Positions 11,401 through 24,869 are shown, counted from the stretch's first letter. The stretch is 64,000 nucleotides of DNA from Amblyornis subalaris (GCA_018881555.1 JACAXG010000070.1:4318744-4382743); one strand, 5' to 3'. A program made the numbers and translations. Notes: generated by a model from the letters alone, not told the origin.

Positions 11401-14400
11401 TACACAATTCACATGATTAAGTTTAATAAACAATTTGTTAAAAAGGATTCAGGGGATAATTTTCTATACGATTATTAAAGTGAGAAACGTGTTAAATTGG
11501 ACCTGCATGTTTAAACATATTTAAGAAAATAATAGCACAGAGGTCCTTATAAGGAATGTGATTTATTAACTGGTTTTGCTTTAAAATTAATTTATATTAT
11601 TGCAGACATCACATCTACTAATTTCTCCTTGTGTCAGATGTATTCTGTGAATGTGGTAAGTGCTTCATTTTTACGGCTGATATGGAACTTTTAAAACCTA
11701 TTTGTTCTCATTTTAAAAACCGATTAGGATCAGAAAATATCTTCTCAACAGTCCCCAAAATCTGTGCTTTGGCCCAAATGTTAAGTNGGGTTGTGGAAAG
11801 AAATACAGAGTTGTGGCTTGAGCCCATTACATACAATGAAGTGCTAAGCAATATAATATTACTAATGAAGAGTTAAAGAACCATTTAAGAAAAGTTAGCA
11901 AACAGGTTGTAGCAATGCAATTTTTTTAATTAATTGAAAATGTGAATGAAAGTTTCTGTTGGGTTTGCTTCACTGAAAGAGCATTATNAACATTTACATT
12001 TCAACAGGTTACTATGTCCTCTTCCTTCTGCATTCCCTCGTCAGGCTTTGAGATTGAACACATTAGCGTACCTTGTCTTTGGAAAGCAAAAGCAGCACCT
12101 NTATTTTGTAATAATTTCTTACTCTTGTCGAATTGCTTATTCAAAATACCACAACTGCTTCCTAAATTTCATGTGTCAGCTGAGCCTTAGTGAGAGATAG
12201 GGGCAAATTCAACCCAAATTACAATTTTAGTGGTAGAGTTCCTTTCTAGATTAAAACAAGGTTTTAGGTATAAATACTTCTGGGTGCAAGGGTCCATCCT
12301 ATTCTGGAATAGGCACATCAAGGCACTGACCTAGCGTAATGATCTCTTTCGAAAATGCTGTTTCTTAGATACCTAAGCTCTAGCAATTTTTCAGCAGCAG
12401 AGGCACTTTAGTCGCAAAGGTGCTTCAGAAGGACATAGCTGTCGTCATACATCTGGCACAACAGGTTGTTTCTCTGCTGCAGCAGCCTCCACTATGGTTT
12501 AGGGTTGTATATNAGTGCTGTCATCCTGACTCATGTTGGAGAGTGGCCAGCCTGTGAACGTGCTGTGTGAGAGGGTGCTAACGAGGCAGGGTGAGATGCT
12601 GCTGAGACCAGTTGGGAAGGCTGAATGCTACTTAATGTCCAGTTGTGGAAACATGAGATTGATCATGGGGTCATACAGAAAACTTCAGGGAGACGATTCA
12701 CACTCCCACAGGAATCTTGAAGAAAGAGCTGAGGTTATTGTCAAGGACAGGAACACAGGAGCATTGCTCCATGTTGCTTAGNCCTAACTCTACTGAAAAG
12801 GACAATTTCTGCCAGCTGAGTTCACTGCAGGTTGAACTCTTACTGCAAGGTTTCCTTTGACAGACAGAACCCGTGTTTCCCAAGGGTGATCTGGCAAATG
12901 CAAAAAAAGCATTTAGTCTTCTGAAAGTGGACATTTCTAGCCCTGAAATCAGACAATATCTCATAACAGCACTGCACTATGAGAAGTTTTCCATTATTCT
13001 GATGGCATACATCAAAATATTTTACATTCTTTATGCTCTCTCTGCTTACATTCCTAGAGATGAAGAACCACAGGAAACTATTCTTCAAAATGTTGTACAG
13101 GGAAATACATAATGTCATAAAAAGCTTGGCATGGTGATTTCCTTGCCTAGGTAGTTAGCTTTATACCTTATTAATGTGATCAGAAGCTATTTTCATGATA
13201 TCCACACTGCAAAGGTTTGGTACACTATGTTAACCTTAATCTGCGCTCCAGGACTGAAGCTCTGTCTTGGCTGGTGCTACTGAGGTGCACCTCCAGGACA
13301 AGTTTTCTGGCTTAGCTCATCCAAATGGAATGCTCTCTGAAATTACTCAAATGAAAATATGCTAAATGGGAGAAGTCTGGGAGATGTGCACCTTTTCTGA
13401 ATGAAAACGCTAATGGAGACACATCAATAAGAATCTTACAGATCTGCTGTTCGGTGGAAGTCCTGGGCTTATTTTGCAACCAACTAATTTAGAAGAAATC
13501 AGCGTGTCCTATCTCATATCAGCATTTTCTTGGACTGTTTCTTCTATGTATAAACTTCTAAGTCAAAATCGTCTTGGGATGTAACTCCTTCTAATCAGTC
13601 AAGTTATAGGTGTATATCTGAAGCAATAAGCAGAAGGTGTTTGCCAAGTAGGAATGAAACATATTTGAAAAACTGCAGTTTTATGCTGTACCACATACAG
13701 CATGAACTAAATACTACCCTGACCTCAATTCCATTAAGCCAAGCTCATTCTCTTACAATGCTGCTGAGTTCAGCTGACTTATTCTGAGGGTGAATTTAGA
13801 CTGATGACTTTGACAAAATACAATGGTATCTAGAGGACTGTCAAAGACGTTTGACTTTATTTTCAGAGCTCAGGCTTAAAACTCAGCTTACATTTAGTTT
13901 GTCAGTTTCTGGTAGAACAACACAGAACTATTCCATATTATATGATGAAATAGCANCTTGCCCTATGACTTACAGGGCTACAACTTAGAACAGAATATTT
14001 GTGATATCGAAACTCTAGCAGAGTGAAGGAGATATACATATGCCCCAGAAATTCGAAAGTTAAAAATATAATGAAGTTTTTTATAGGTATATTTCTCCTT
14101 TTGGTCCTATTTTCATTTCTGTGGTCAGTCGTTGTAGGTTTTTGAGCTTCTGCTTTTAAACTTCAAAACCACAATCTGCTTCAGATAGCTTTAGTCCTAT
14201 ACAAATACCCCAATCTACTGTTCTTCCCAAATAAACCTCTCCTAACACCTATGGATACATACAATGCCCACAGACACATGCACCAGACATCCCTCCAAGC
14301 TTTTAGGAATAATTTTCCACCATTAAATGTTGAGAGAAACAAAGGGTAAGAAAATATTGATGAAAAACTGTTGGCTTTGATATCTGTGAATATAACAAAA

Positions 14401-14552
14401 GCCTTTTGACATCTCCCATAAATCATCATTTTCTTTTTATACTGGAACGCATCTTCTATAATATTACTAATCTATATCATTAAAGGTAGACTTTGATGAT
14501 ATAGTTTATACCAATTTGTAAATGACAATAGGCCCTGTTTAAGGACAATGGA
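5458..14552. other. Long AT-rich non-coding stretch
   Basis: Nine kilobases without a recognisable gene. Open frames are 60 to 92 codons, often present on both strands over the same bases (for example 8029-8301 and 8077-8292), which is typical of chance frames in slightly GC-richer patches. No CR1 copy was recognised. N bases fall at about 6044, 6155, 6273, 6999, 9567, 10346, 11366, 11787, 11988, 12102, 12513, 12782 and 13956. Confidence 0.5.
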
Positions 14553-14579
14553 GTCAAATTTCCTACGGGAAAATTTGAC
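14553..14579. repeat. Near-perfect inverted repeat
   Basis: The arms gtcaaatttcc and ggaaaatttgac are reverse complements apart from one extra A/T, and are separated by four bases (tacg). This gives an 11-pair hairpin. No transposon termini are recognised around it. Confidence 0.6.
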
Positions 14580-15041
14580 GCATTCTTGGATAGGAGGAAA
14601 ACGGAGAGAAAAGTAGTACTAACGATAAGTAGGTTTTTCTTCCCGGTAGCCAAACTCTGAATGAATCTCTTCTTTGTTGTGCTTTTCTGCTATTTCCAGC
14701 AAATCTGCGCAGTCAACATTTGGATCCCCTCAGAGTGCGCTCCTGACAGGTGCGAGGAGATAGCAGTAGAACTTATGTTGTTGTCATTTGTTCTGGCAGT
14801 ACGTGTAGGTATCACCATAAAACAGGATGGCAGTCNGTTTATAGGAAAGCAAACTTGTGTTTGCATCTGATAGGCTGTGTTATGAAGGCTGAAATCTGTT
14901 TTAACCCATCTAACATTCTTGAAGATAATGTCCAATTAACATGAGACCAACCAACATTTTGTTTCTGGAGACAAATAAACACTGGAAAGTGTTTACAAGG
15001 ATGTTTCTGTATATATTGCCATTAATATTGGTACTGTGCAG

Positions 15042-15172
15042 ATTGAATTAAAGTCAGTCAAATATCATTAGGTACAGTGATCTGTAATAGCACAGGAAGC
15101 AGTAATGTGAAGAGAAAAAGCTGCTGTGCTCATCCTCAGGGGAACATTACAGATTTATGTCAATTATACCAG
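15042..15172 (+). other. Weak exon-like segment
   Basis: The right edge reads ccag|gtaagtat, a perfect match to the donor consensus. The proposed left edge (ggtactgtgcag) has only a modest pyrimidine tract. No long frame spans it, so if it is transcribed it is more likely a non-coding exon. The donor is convincing as a motif; the pairing is a guess. Confidence 0.18.
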
Positions 15173-18100
15173 GTAAGTATCTCTCCCATGATGTATGGGT
15201 GTTATGGAGATATGAAAATGTTGCCCCTGGGCAAAAAAGGCAGCATAGCTGTAGAAGCAATTTCCCCTTTACCTCTAGCTGCAAGATGACATTTGTTTCT
15301 GAAAGACTTTCAATAAAGGAGAAAACCCAAAAATGCATTTTCTGTACTAATTTCAGATCAGACCAGATCAGTACTTCTTCTGCTAAAAACCAAGCTACTA
15401 CTATAATTCCTCTCTTTCCACACCATTTCAGAATAATGCTAGACCCACATGTAGCTCCAAACAAGTGGTCCAGGACTGATCTACCCATTGTCATCGGTTT
15501 CGTACTGTATCTTTAGTGCGTGGCTATCAGTCCTTGACTGATTCGGTTGACTGACAATCAGATGTGTCCTTTCAGCTGAGAAAGGTTTTAAAATGTATGG
15601 TTATTTACATTGAAAATCTCTCGATCCTGCCCTGGCAAGGAAAATTTGCCTTTCACACTCACCCTACAGAACGACGGTTCAGCATGACTCTAAATATCAT
15701 ATATGTGTTCATGTTTTCTCTAGGAAGAGATATGAGACAGTCATCAGCTTGAATTGACCTCTACAGCTTTGCTTAAGTCTGATTTGTACATGAAATCTTA
15801 TTAAGTTACAGCAAATATGTACTGCAGGTATGTTGCTGCACTGTTACTGAGAAGAAAATGGAACGTAACTCACAGAAAATGCTGAAGATATTTGTGCCAC
15901 AAAACATAGGATTCATCCCTTATAAGCTGCAAAGACCATACATGTTAATTTAAACATCATTTTTCCTCCCACCTGGAAACTACAGAGTTTCAGAGAAGTG
16001 AATCACCTCATGAAAGAGGAGGCAGACCTGATGTTGACAACACAATTCTCAAAATGATAAAGATAATTACTACAGTTGCACTCACTGCTTTTATTTTTTA
16101 TTACTAAGGTTAATTTTCTCACTGAAGATCTATACATTTTCAAATGCCCCATAAAAAATATTTCCTCAAATTGAAAAGATACCCAACCAGGTTTGATCTT
16201 TTTCTTTTTTTTTTTAATAATGAAGTCTCCTTGCCAATAATTTTAAAGTAACACCAAAACTGAAAAATGAAAAGATATGAACTATATCTAATATATCTGA
16301 TGGGAACTCTCAAACCCAGAAACCTGCATTAGTTTGCATTTTGTTGCATATTCCAGATAAATCAAGAGAATTAATAATCTTTACTCAATTAATTATATAT
16401 TTTTTTTACAGTGGGCAAAACTATACATTTATTTTATGTGGAAATGTGATAAACAATAAAAATTGAGCAGAAATATTTCATATTTCCCTTGATATGTGTT
16501 CACACAAATTTCTTCCTGTGTGCTTTAAGAAAAGGGCAGCTTTCCATTTGTTTCAGTGAGTTGTGCATGTGGCTCAGATACTCCTGGGTAAACTGCTGTA
16601 ATGTCATGGAGTTATTGTGGGGGACATGAGAAGAGGGATCATGATGAAATCACCCTGCTAGGAGATTTGAATCAAGCCCAGAAGGGAAATGCTCTCCACT
16701 ATTTGGCATATTTTGGAACTGATGGTCTTGTTCAATGTAAGCTTAAAATGGTTGCCCTTTCCATGTTTTAGTCTGGTTGCAAAGATTTAAAAAGCTGCTC
16801 TCCTCTAAGGCTCAGAAGACTCACAGTGCAAGCATTTAAATAAAATAGGAAGAAAATACTTGTTCAACTAGTTATGAATTTACACGCTCGAAAAAAGTGA
16901 CCTGAAATGAAATAGGAAAAATGAGTGGATAGGTGTTATTTAAGCATATAGTTTTAGTGCATCTCATGCATAGTTAACTTCCATTCTTCTTTAATGTTTC
17001 ATCCAAAGGACACAAGGGGTAGTGCTGGGATAATTCTGCAGTCACACATCACCTGCTGACAAGTTTATAACACTAATTTCTGGAGTCTGTGAGTCTCCAA
17101 AAGTCACACTGATGAAATAAAGCTTTCTCTTTCTCTGCAGGCTCTGTTGCAATGTATTGCACTAGGTGTGTATAGGCTTACAGAATGAAGTCCATGCAGA
17201 CCCGTGCTTATACAGGCAATCAGCTGCAAAGCTTGGGATGGAGCTACAAGCCCTTTAAGATCTCTGAGAGGGATTCAAGTGCCTGTTACAGTGATCTGAA
17301 AGAGTTTTAAACAAGAACAAAGTGTAGTTATCTGGGATTTGGGGTAGGGAGAGGGGGTGATCTAGGGAACATCTGCCTAAGCAGCTTTTCAGGCTGTCCA
17401 GGTGGCATTTAAAATGTCATATTAAACAAAACTGAGCAAGTCACTGCTCTGCAGCCTGCCTGGGGAACAGGGCACTCCATCCTTTTTAAGGGAGGGCTGA
17501 GGCCACATGTCTGTCTTGGGAAAACTGCATTTAAACATTATGCAAATTAAGTAGCCTTTTCTGGGGCGAGTACGCTCCTCCCTGGAATACTACTGCTGCA
17601 GCTGGCAGTCCCAGCTTTGGAGTGGGCTGTGTTCAACAAGCCTCTGGGCCAAACCTACCACCATCTCCTCCCAGGAGGAGACAGACCTGGACCAGCCAAG
17701 GTGCACCAGGAAAACTCCGCAGAAAACAAAGCTAAAATACTTGTGAATCAAAAAAGAAAAGGAAATATGGGACATTCATTGCAGACACTTGGGTCAGATG
17801 TCCAGCAAGTTTTAAGTGACTTGGTCCTGTTAACTTCTCCATTGATTTTTACGAGCTTCGGATCTGATCTGTTGACCTCTGCCTAGTTGCCATGGCATAT
17901 AAATCTCCTAAAGGGCTGGAATGTAAAAAAGGAGTTACCTTAATTGCTTTCGCTCATACCTTGAAGTACAAATATTTCCTCCAGGGTTACATCTAAATCT
18001 TTTAAAATAGTCAACTATTCAACACACTTATTATTCTCTGCATGAAAAATTATTTTAGTCTACTATGAATGTGCTGCTCTATAATTCACTATTTTTTAAT

Positions 18101-18631
18101 CTTTAACAGGAAGAAAATGGAAAGGAAATCAACTCATGTCAGTCACGTTGTTTTCTTCTAAGTCTAATACATACACTGAGAGAAAAAACAGATTAGCTGT
18201 TCCAGTACCCTGCGTATTCTTTTTTCATTTATTATCTTTAATTTTTCTTCTTTTAAAAACATGTCCATGAATGTGAAGGACAAATGCATTAAGCTGATTG
18301 AGGCACAATTCATAAAGATGCTTAACATGGAGAATTAGATTTTCTGCTGAACTATGTTCATGGCTTGTTGTCCTTGTTCCTCTCCAGAGAGCAGCATATT
18401 TTTACCATGAGGTCTTGATCCGTATAAGCTGGGACTTTGCTTTAGCATGTGCAGGGTCACTGTGCTGATACCAGAACATTTTCTGGGAGAGGAAGTAAAA
18501 ACTCTGTGTAGAAGATTAGATCTAAAAGCACAATTTTGCACAGAGCTGGGACTGTAGAGCTGATTTTGTAGCAAGAGATATCTCTCTATTTGCTTGGCCT
18601 CATCCCCTTTTTTTAATGTTTTGTCTCTTAG
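15173..18631. other. AT-rich non-coding stretch
   Basis: The open frames at 15157-15516 (plus) and 15147-15494 (minus) overlap almost completely and neither resembles a known protein. A T-run of 11 lies at 16205-16215. Positions 17440-17700 are GC-richer but show no gene. No N bases were seen between about 14.9 and 19.0 kb. Confidence 0.5.
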
Positions 18632-18705
18632 GATTCTCAGAAGGCTGGTGTATTCGATATGAAATAGCTGGTAGACTGATACAGAAAAGACACAAAAAAG
18701 AAAAG
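18632..18705 (+). other. Short exon-like segment with strong acceptor
   Basis: A strong pyrimidine tract (ccccttttttttaatgtttt) ends in gtctcttag, and 74 bp later comes aaaag|gtgagt. One of the three frames is open through the segment (2 bases, then 24 codons) and ends in a basic run, KRHKKEK. A minus-strand frame at 18335-18754 (139 codons) covers the same bases, and at least one of the two must be fortuitous. No family is recognised. Confidence 0.25.
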
Positions 18706-18796
18706 GTGAGTGCAGCTGGTCAGCACAAGGGAGGTTAAAAACCAACCATGTCATACCTTACTGGGATTTGTGAGCTTTTGCACAAGCACTATAAAA

Positions 18797-18880
18797 GTCA
18801 GTCATGGCTCGGGAGTTAGGGGAGTTACTTAAAAATTCAGGGTCCTGGGTTCAAACATCTGTTCTGCAATAGGTTGCTGG
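18797..18880 (+). repeat. tRNA-derived SINE-like head (MIR/CORE-SINE type), degenerate
   Basis: An A-box-like stretch (tggctcgggag, 18805-18815) is followed about 33 bp later by a B-box-like ggttcaaac (18848-18856) after tcctg, and the spacing suits an internal RNA polymerase III promoter. The sequence after the B box (tctgttctgc) echoes the MIR head, where the B box leads into a CTCTGCC-like phrase. It does not fold as an intact tRNA and has no anticodon arm that I can see, so a decayed SINE is preferred over a tRNA gene. Chance resemblance is possible. Confidence 0.35.
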
Positions 18881-21800
18881 CATCATTGTAGGCCTAAATT
18901 ACTAGTTGTAGACCTAAACGTTCTGAAAACTCGACACGAAATTTTGCAAGATTACATTTCAAAAACAAGATGAGAAAGAGTAGTTTCACGACTCCTGCAC
19001 AGAGATATCGTAAGGCTAATTATTTCAAAGGCANGGTCTGTAATTTCCATGAATGGAAATGGCAATGGGATCTGTATAAGACTTGGTCTTTAGGTTTGGT
19101 CCTTATATATGAGGAAATAGTAACCCTTCCAAGATGCATAAGCAAAGATATAAATAAGTTAGTACCTTAATTAAGCAGGTAAATGCTAGTGATGTGGTAA
19201 TTCTGAGATTACCAGAATACCATTACTTTCTAAAGAGTGATAAAACTACAATGTCTGTCCTTCTCTGGCCACTCTGTTCTTCACATAATTTCCCTGCTGC
19301 CTTCATGACCTAATTTTTTTTCTTTCACTTAAATCTTCTAGCAAATTTCCATGCAAATCTTCTAGCTCATTTTCCACTATATTTCATTTGCTTGAGGTTC
19401 CCAGTTCTGTAACTCAGAGAAGGAATCCTGAAGTCATTCTGCTGATAGCAACTGTTGATACATGTGTATCAATATGAGGCCCGATTTGTCCCTTTGCAAA
19501 CAGTGGCTGAGACCAAAACTATTGCTCCCTGCCACTGTGATGTTTCAGAGGTGGCTCAGCACATTTCCATTTTCCTCATTTATCCTCACTCTCCTCTTGT
19601 GACATCTACCTAAGCATGTAAATCAACAACTTGTTGATAGCATATCGGGATTTTGTAGAGGTGAAAGAGATGGTGATCTCTGATAATTTACCATCTTTAG
19701 GAAATGCTGGATTGTTTTGTTTTCCAAGAGCTTGCTATTTTAGTGAGATCTGCCTGGAAGATGAAGCTCCAGAGAGAGAATTTGTTTGAAATAAATGTTG
19801 TGGGAACATTTGTGCAAGGGTATCACATAAGAAAAAAGTCGAAACTAAGCACAGAAAAGAAGGCAGAGCACTGCGGCAGTCCAACAAGTGAAGTTGGTCT
19901 GGCACAGCAGCTAGTGTTTCTACAACAGGAATGAAAGCTGACACCATGGCTGACTCATGGTACATGTTACAATTTCATTCTAATCTTTGTTTTCATTAAT
20001 TCTGTTTTTCTGAAACTTTCCTTTTTAAAAGTGGATTTGTCCACGGTGGCTGTGTGCTAGAAGGATTTGAAAACATTGTGGAGAAGCTTTCAAGAACTTT
20101 TGATCTATGCCAATCATGCAGGAATATTCATTCAAGAAAGCACAAAAAATAGGGTAAAATTTTAAAAGAGAATAACACAGAGTGGACTCATGCTGGAAGG
20201 CCACCAGTCTACCTGAGAGAGACTGGATGGACGGGTTCCGAGAGGCTGAGTTACCATTCTCTCAACCCACTTTAGTACTTTTCCACAAGATGCCTTAGGA
20301 AAGTCACATCTTTCCCTCCTTGTAAAAGCCAAGCTGCTAATCCAGAGCCTCAGAGGTGATAGAGACCTTACTCTTTGCTGATTTCCTGCTAGAACTGGCC
20401 TGCATTGTGAGCTATTCTTCAAATACAAAATCTTACAGATGCTTGAAGGATATTACCTCCTGAACAATTTATTAATGTCCTTAAACTGAAAGAGGGATCC
20501 AGCAGCCCACATACCTTTTTCAGCAAAACAAAAAGACTAGAAGTCGGACCAGGCAATATTAGATCTACAAGAGCCCCTTTTTCTCTTCCTAAAGGAATAG
20601 TGTGAATAGCCAAGAATTTAGGCCAATCTAGACTTTCTGTATGTACATAGATGCTTTTATCTGGAATGCTTTAAATTTCAACCAAAATCTTCAGCTTTCA
20701 CTTGATAGTGCTCCTGTGAAACATCAAATGTATTTACTGAACTTGGAGGAGGCTGGTAGCACAGTATTCATCTGGTTTGTATTTAAAGGCCAGTTTAAAA
20801 CTTCTGGAGACACTTTCATCTCACCATGTATTCATATGTGAATAGAGAATTTTAATAATTCATTTTGAGCTTCTTCTGCAAAGGTATTACTGCAGCTCAG
20901 ATTCTGTCCTCTTAATTACCTTCTCAGTCTGCACATCATGATCCTNGGTTGATGATAACTCTCTTGATCCATATGAAAGTAATAAGAATGTTCTACCAGG
21001 AAAGTTTTCAGATGTGGACACAGTTCTGGCCCAGGAGAGTCTGCATTTTGCAGATAATATTTTAACTTATAGTTCCTGGTGCAGAGCTAAAGCGCCAGGG
21101 AAAAACGCATTTGTTAAAATGCTAACTGAGTGTCTCCTCTGAAGTAATGATAACATCATCAAATTTCAGAACCATTGGGGCAGCTAAAGCTAGAGAATTG
21201 ATTGACTCTCTTGCAAAGTGGCTCTAATTCTACTAATTAGATGTTGAATGGGTGTTAAAGTTCAGCCCGAGTGATTAATTTCTTTTTCAGCAACTGTACC
21301 TTTCTCAGTTAAAGTTTCTGAAAGTTAAAATACACCATAGTCGTAGACAAAAACATGAAATAATTTTGTGTTTGAATACCTACTTGTAAAATACTGCACC
21401 TGGCTTTTCACAATGAATACAAACCCTGATCATGCTGTTCCATATGGAAGTCCCATGAAATAGGCAAATTTACCCAAACAATGTCCCTAAGGTTTCCAAG
21501 ATACTAGGTAAGAGCTATATGCCACGTGTTGGAAATAAGACCTTCAAATTGTGTGGTTCTAAGGATCTGCTAGCAAGCTTAATTGCAGCCACAAAAATCT
21601 TGGCAGGTGTGCTCCAGTGNATGCTCCCAACTCTGCCTCCCTCCCCAGATTCAAGGCAAGTAACATTTAAGTCATGCCCTGTTAGAGCACTCCACCAATC
21701 CCTCTTTCCTGTGGCCATAGCAGAAGGCAGTACAATGGCAGCTGTCTCTAGCACTTTACGGTGGTTCAGGCCAGGCTAGAATCCAGCCCTCANGTTGCAG

Positions 21801-22699
21801 TCCTACCAGATTTCTTTGGAGGAAATCCTTTCTCAAGGAGGTCCCTGCCATGGTTGCTCGTCCCTATGCTGTACTGCTGCTTTGCTAGCACAGATGTGAG
21901 AGNTCTACGCAAAAAAAAACCAGAACAAACAAACAAGTTCAGGGTACTAATGCAGCTGGAAATTAACCAATTTTCCCTGGCAAGGTTACCTCTCANCTGG
22001 GTCTGTTCCCCGATCCAGGTAATTGGGCAGCTGCATGAACTGCTGTGCTGCGCCATGGAAGGAGTGGTGCAGGGCTCCCTGGGCTCCTGCAGCTGGCATG
22101 GGCAGGCTTGCCAGAGACTGCTGCTGCTCCAGGCACCTAATGAGGCAGAACGCNCTCAGCCCTCCTTTTCTAATGGTTACTGAATTACACCTGGTACTAG
22201 ACATAAAATAAACTATGGAAATAGCTTGAGCGAAAAGATAGAACAACTAAAACACTCAGCAGAACTTAAACACCAGAAATGTGGTTTAATCAGAGCTTCA
22301 TATTGTATCTGCAAGCAGTGGCTGCCAGTGGAGTGGAAAAAATTCAGTGTCCTTATTCCTGACAATGGCTAGCACTAAAGGACATGACAGCTTTCAATTA
22401 ACTCCGGAAGAGCAGGCAAACTATGAACCTGCAACAACGCAATCTGAGAAACACAGCGGTGTCTGCAGAGGACATGTGTACTTACAATTCATTATTAGGC
22501 AAAATGTGAAATAAATTAAATCCTAGGAAGCATTTAATTTTTCTGTCAGAAGGACAGCTGTAATCNCACCGTTGTGGGAAGGAACAGAAAAAAAAAATCT
22601 CCAAAAAAAGATGAGTGCTCCTGAATTCTGAGGGGCAAAAAACCGTGGGGACAGCGCTGAGAGCCCTGGAATTTAGCCAGTAGCATCTTCTGAGCAAAT
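18881..22699. other. Non-coding stretch, no gene recognised
   Basis: Frames of 60 to 140 codons occur on both strands; the longest (21761-22183) contains three N bases and is overlapped by two minus-strand frames. Positions 22020-22180 are rich in CTG/CAG and locally GC-rich. Nothing resembles a known protein or repeat. Confidence 0.45.
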
Positions 22700-23140
22700 C
22701 GATGCCTCTCTCCAGACGGACACTGAAGAAAGGCAGACAGTGTCCTATCCCCACAGATGTAACAAGAGAATGCAAAACACCACAGAGGGAGACCTGGGGG
22801 AGGAAGACACGCAGAGGTCAGTGCTGCAGGAAGGAGAGAGGGGAGTTGTACGTGTCAAGACACTGGAAGCACTTGGGAAGAGACACCTGAGTGAAGATGG
22901 AGGACACTGCTTGGCACGTGTGCACTCACCAGCAGAGTGTGCACAGTAGGTGTTGAAGGAGAGCATTAAAGCTCAGCTCAGACAACTTCATCCCCAGAGA
23001 AGCAGCTTGTCTGATGTTTGTCTTGAAAAGAAGTGGAGCACTGTTTATGCCCAACTGACTAAGGTGAACAAAAATGCATTAGTCAAGCAGCTGCTGGAAA
23101 CATTGGAAGTCATACTCAGGAAAAACAGAGGCACTTGAAG
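22700..23140. other. GC-richer purine-rich block of unknown nature
   Basis: This 440-bp block differs in composition from its AT-rich flanks. Short overlapping plus-strand frames run through it, including 22950-23138 (62 codons, starting at GTG, with a helix-like pattern LKESIKAQLRQL). On the minus strand, an actcacc at 22924-22930 reads as a splice donor (CTG|GTGAGT), and a pyrimidine-rich tract upstream of it could act as an acceptor. It could be a decayed retroelement interior or an unrecognised exon. No identity is claimed. Confidence 0.2.
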
Positions 23141-24278
23141 GTAGAAAGGATATAGCTAAAAGTGACAGAGGAGAGGCTGTGACCCATCAATGAGTGTTTG
23201 AACTGTAAATATGTGAGTAAAGAGTACTGAAAAATTTGTAAAGGGGTCAAGCTAAAACTATGTCAGTCCCTGTTTTACTATAGACCATTTGACTGGAGAA
23301 CAGGGGACCACAGCAAGTATTAAGAAGTCTTTTGGGAAGAAGTAAGTTCAGCCAAGTCCAAAGTAGACCTGAGAGTGCACTGACACCCCNGTCACTCCTG
23401 TGGTGTGTTATCACAGACAATAGTGGAGGGGTATCAGTTTCCACAAGCTGAGGATGTGACCTGTATTATCTCCCAGACATTTGGTGAGGGCTGAGAGAAA
23501 GTGGAGTGAAAAAAATTAATGATCATAATTTGGAAAACAGAGAGCAATTATAANTGTAATTTCTTTTTATCAAAAGATGAAGTATCAGAACACCACAGAG
23601 GGAGTGTTTTAAGGCATTATCATAATGCCACACNAAGTGCTCTAGAGCACACACTCTATTATTTTGTATATTTACTCTGATGAGACAGAGCAGAATATTT
23701 AAAATTTCTTTTTTTGGCTGACCTGTTATAAGGAACTAATTCTTGGCCAATGACCCTTATAGTGTCAGAAAGCTTTTTGTGTTAATTATATAAAATCCAC
23801 CACNCTGTGCACAGTCTCTTTGCTTTCTCAAATATCCAGCCACATGTTTAGCCACACTTGATTCTTCTTTTAAGGTCAAATTCTGCCTCTTACCTNTTTG
23901 GATCACTGGCCTTGGTTCATTGCTTTGTGAGCTTCTTCTCCAAGACTATGTTTAAAAATATAAATAAAAAGTGACTGGGTAAAATTTGTACTGCTGAATT
24001 ATGTGAAAANAATAATGTTGATTTTAATGGTACTTCTGTAAACACAAGCATGAAGATCTTTCTATACAAATATTTATACTGTTGATAATGTTACTCGGCT
24101 CATTCAGTAACATGGGAAAGTTTTCATTCAAATAATTTAAATTTGTAGGCATAAAAACAGTGGCAAGCAGGGGTGAATCTGACAGTCTCCTGACAGAGGA
24201 GAGGCTGCTGCAGCTCCATGCTTGAGATCCAACCAGCAAGAGTGACCCAGTAGGCACAGGCACTCTGGTGCAGGTGTG
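23141..24278. other. AT-rich stretch with clustered N bases
   Basis: No gene is seen. Six isolated N bases (about 23390, 23554, 23634, 23804, 23896 and 24010) make this one of the densest clusters of ambiguous bases in the window. Confidence 0.5.
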
Positions 24279-24350
24279 TAACACACACACATATGCACAC
24301 AAACTGACACAGGNAGACACACAGAGCACTCACAGGAACACAGACAACAC
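24279..24350. repeat. CA-rich simple repeat, imperfect
   Basis: It starts with a run of five CA units (24281-24290) and continues as interrupted CA, GACACA and ACAGA motifs. Minus-strand frames of 60 to 101 codons across it are artefacts of the repeat. Confidence 0.7.
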
Positions 24351-24869
24351 CAATGTCCTCATCTTCCTCTCCTCTTTGGCAGTTTTGGATGAAGCTCTCT
24401 AAGTGGGAATATACACATATATATGCATTGTATGTTCCTCCAGCAGCTACTTGCCAGACGTTAAGCTATATTTCCCTCTGACAGTAATATCATTTTGGTG
24501 TCTTATAAGAAATGTGAGATGGCAGAAACATCAATATTTGGGGTAGGATCTGACACTACATTGAAGAGGACTGGACAATGGCAGAAGCATACAGATTATA
24601 ATGAAATAGAGAAAAAAACCAGGGACATGCTAAAGGGTACATTTAAAAAAATGAGAAATGCTTTCCCTTGACAAAAGATATGTCATTTACTGTAGACTCA
24701 AAGATGACCGGTTTTCCTCCCCATACTTGATATCTTCATTACTGCCATTACATAAAATTTTCAATGTCAGCAGAAATAAATAATTACATGGTGGTTTCAG
24801 AAAATAATGTATTCCACTGTGCTTTAAGCTTTCTGCCTGTCACCATCTGTATTTCTAATCTAGGCCTTT

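Noticed and set aside
15147..15516. Overlapping frames of 115 and 119 codons on opposite strands
   Set aside because: Mutually overlapping, no recognisable domain, and the surrounding composition is non-coding.
18335..18754. Minus-strand frame of 139 codons
   Set aside because: No similarity to a known family, and it lies opposite plus-strand splice-like signals; probably chance.
18797..18880. Intact tRNA gene
   Set aside because: A- and B-box-like motifs are present, but acceptor and anticodon stems do not pair; a SINE-like remnant fits better.
21761..22183. Plus-strand frame of 140 codons
   Set aside because: Contains three N bases and is overlapped by minus-strand frames; no recognisable protein.
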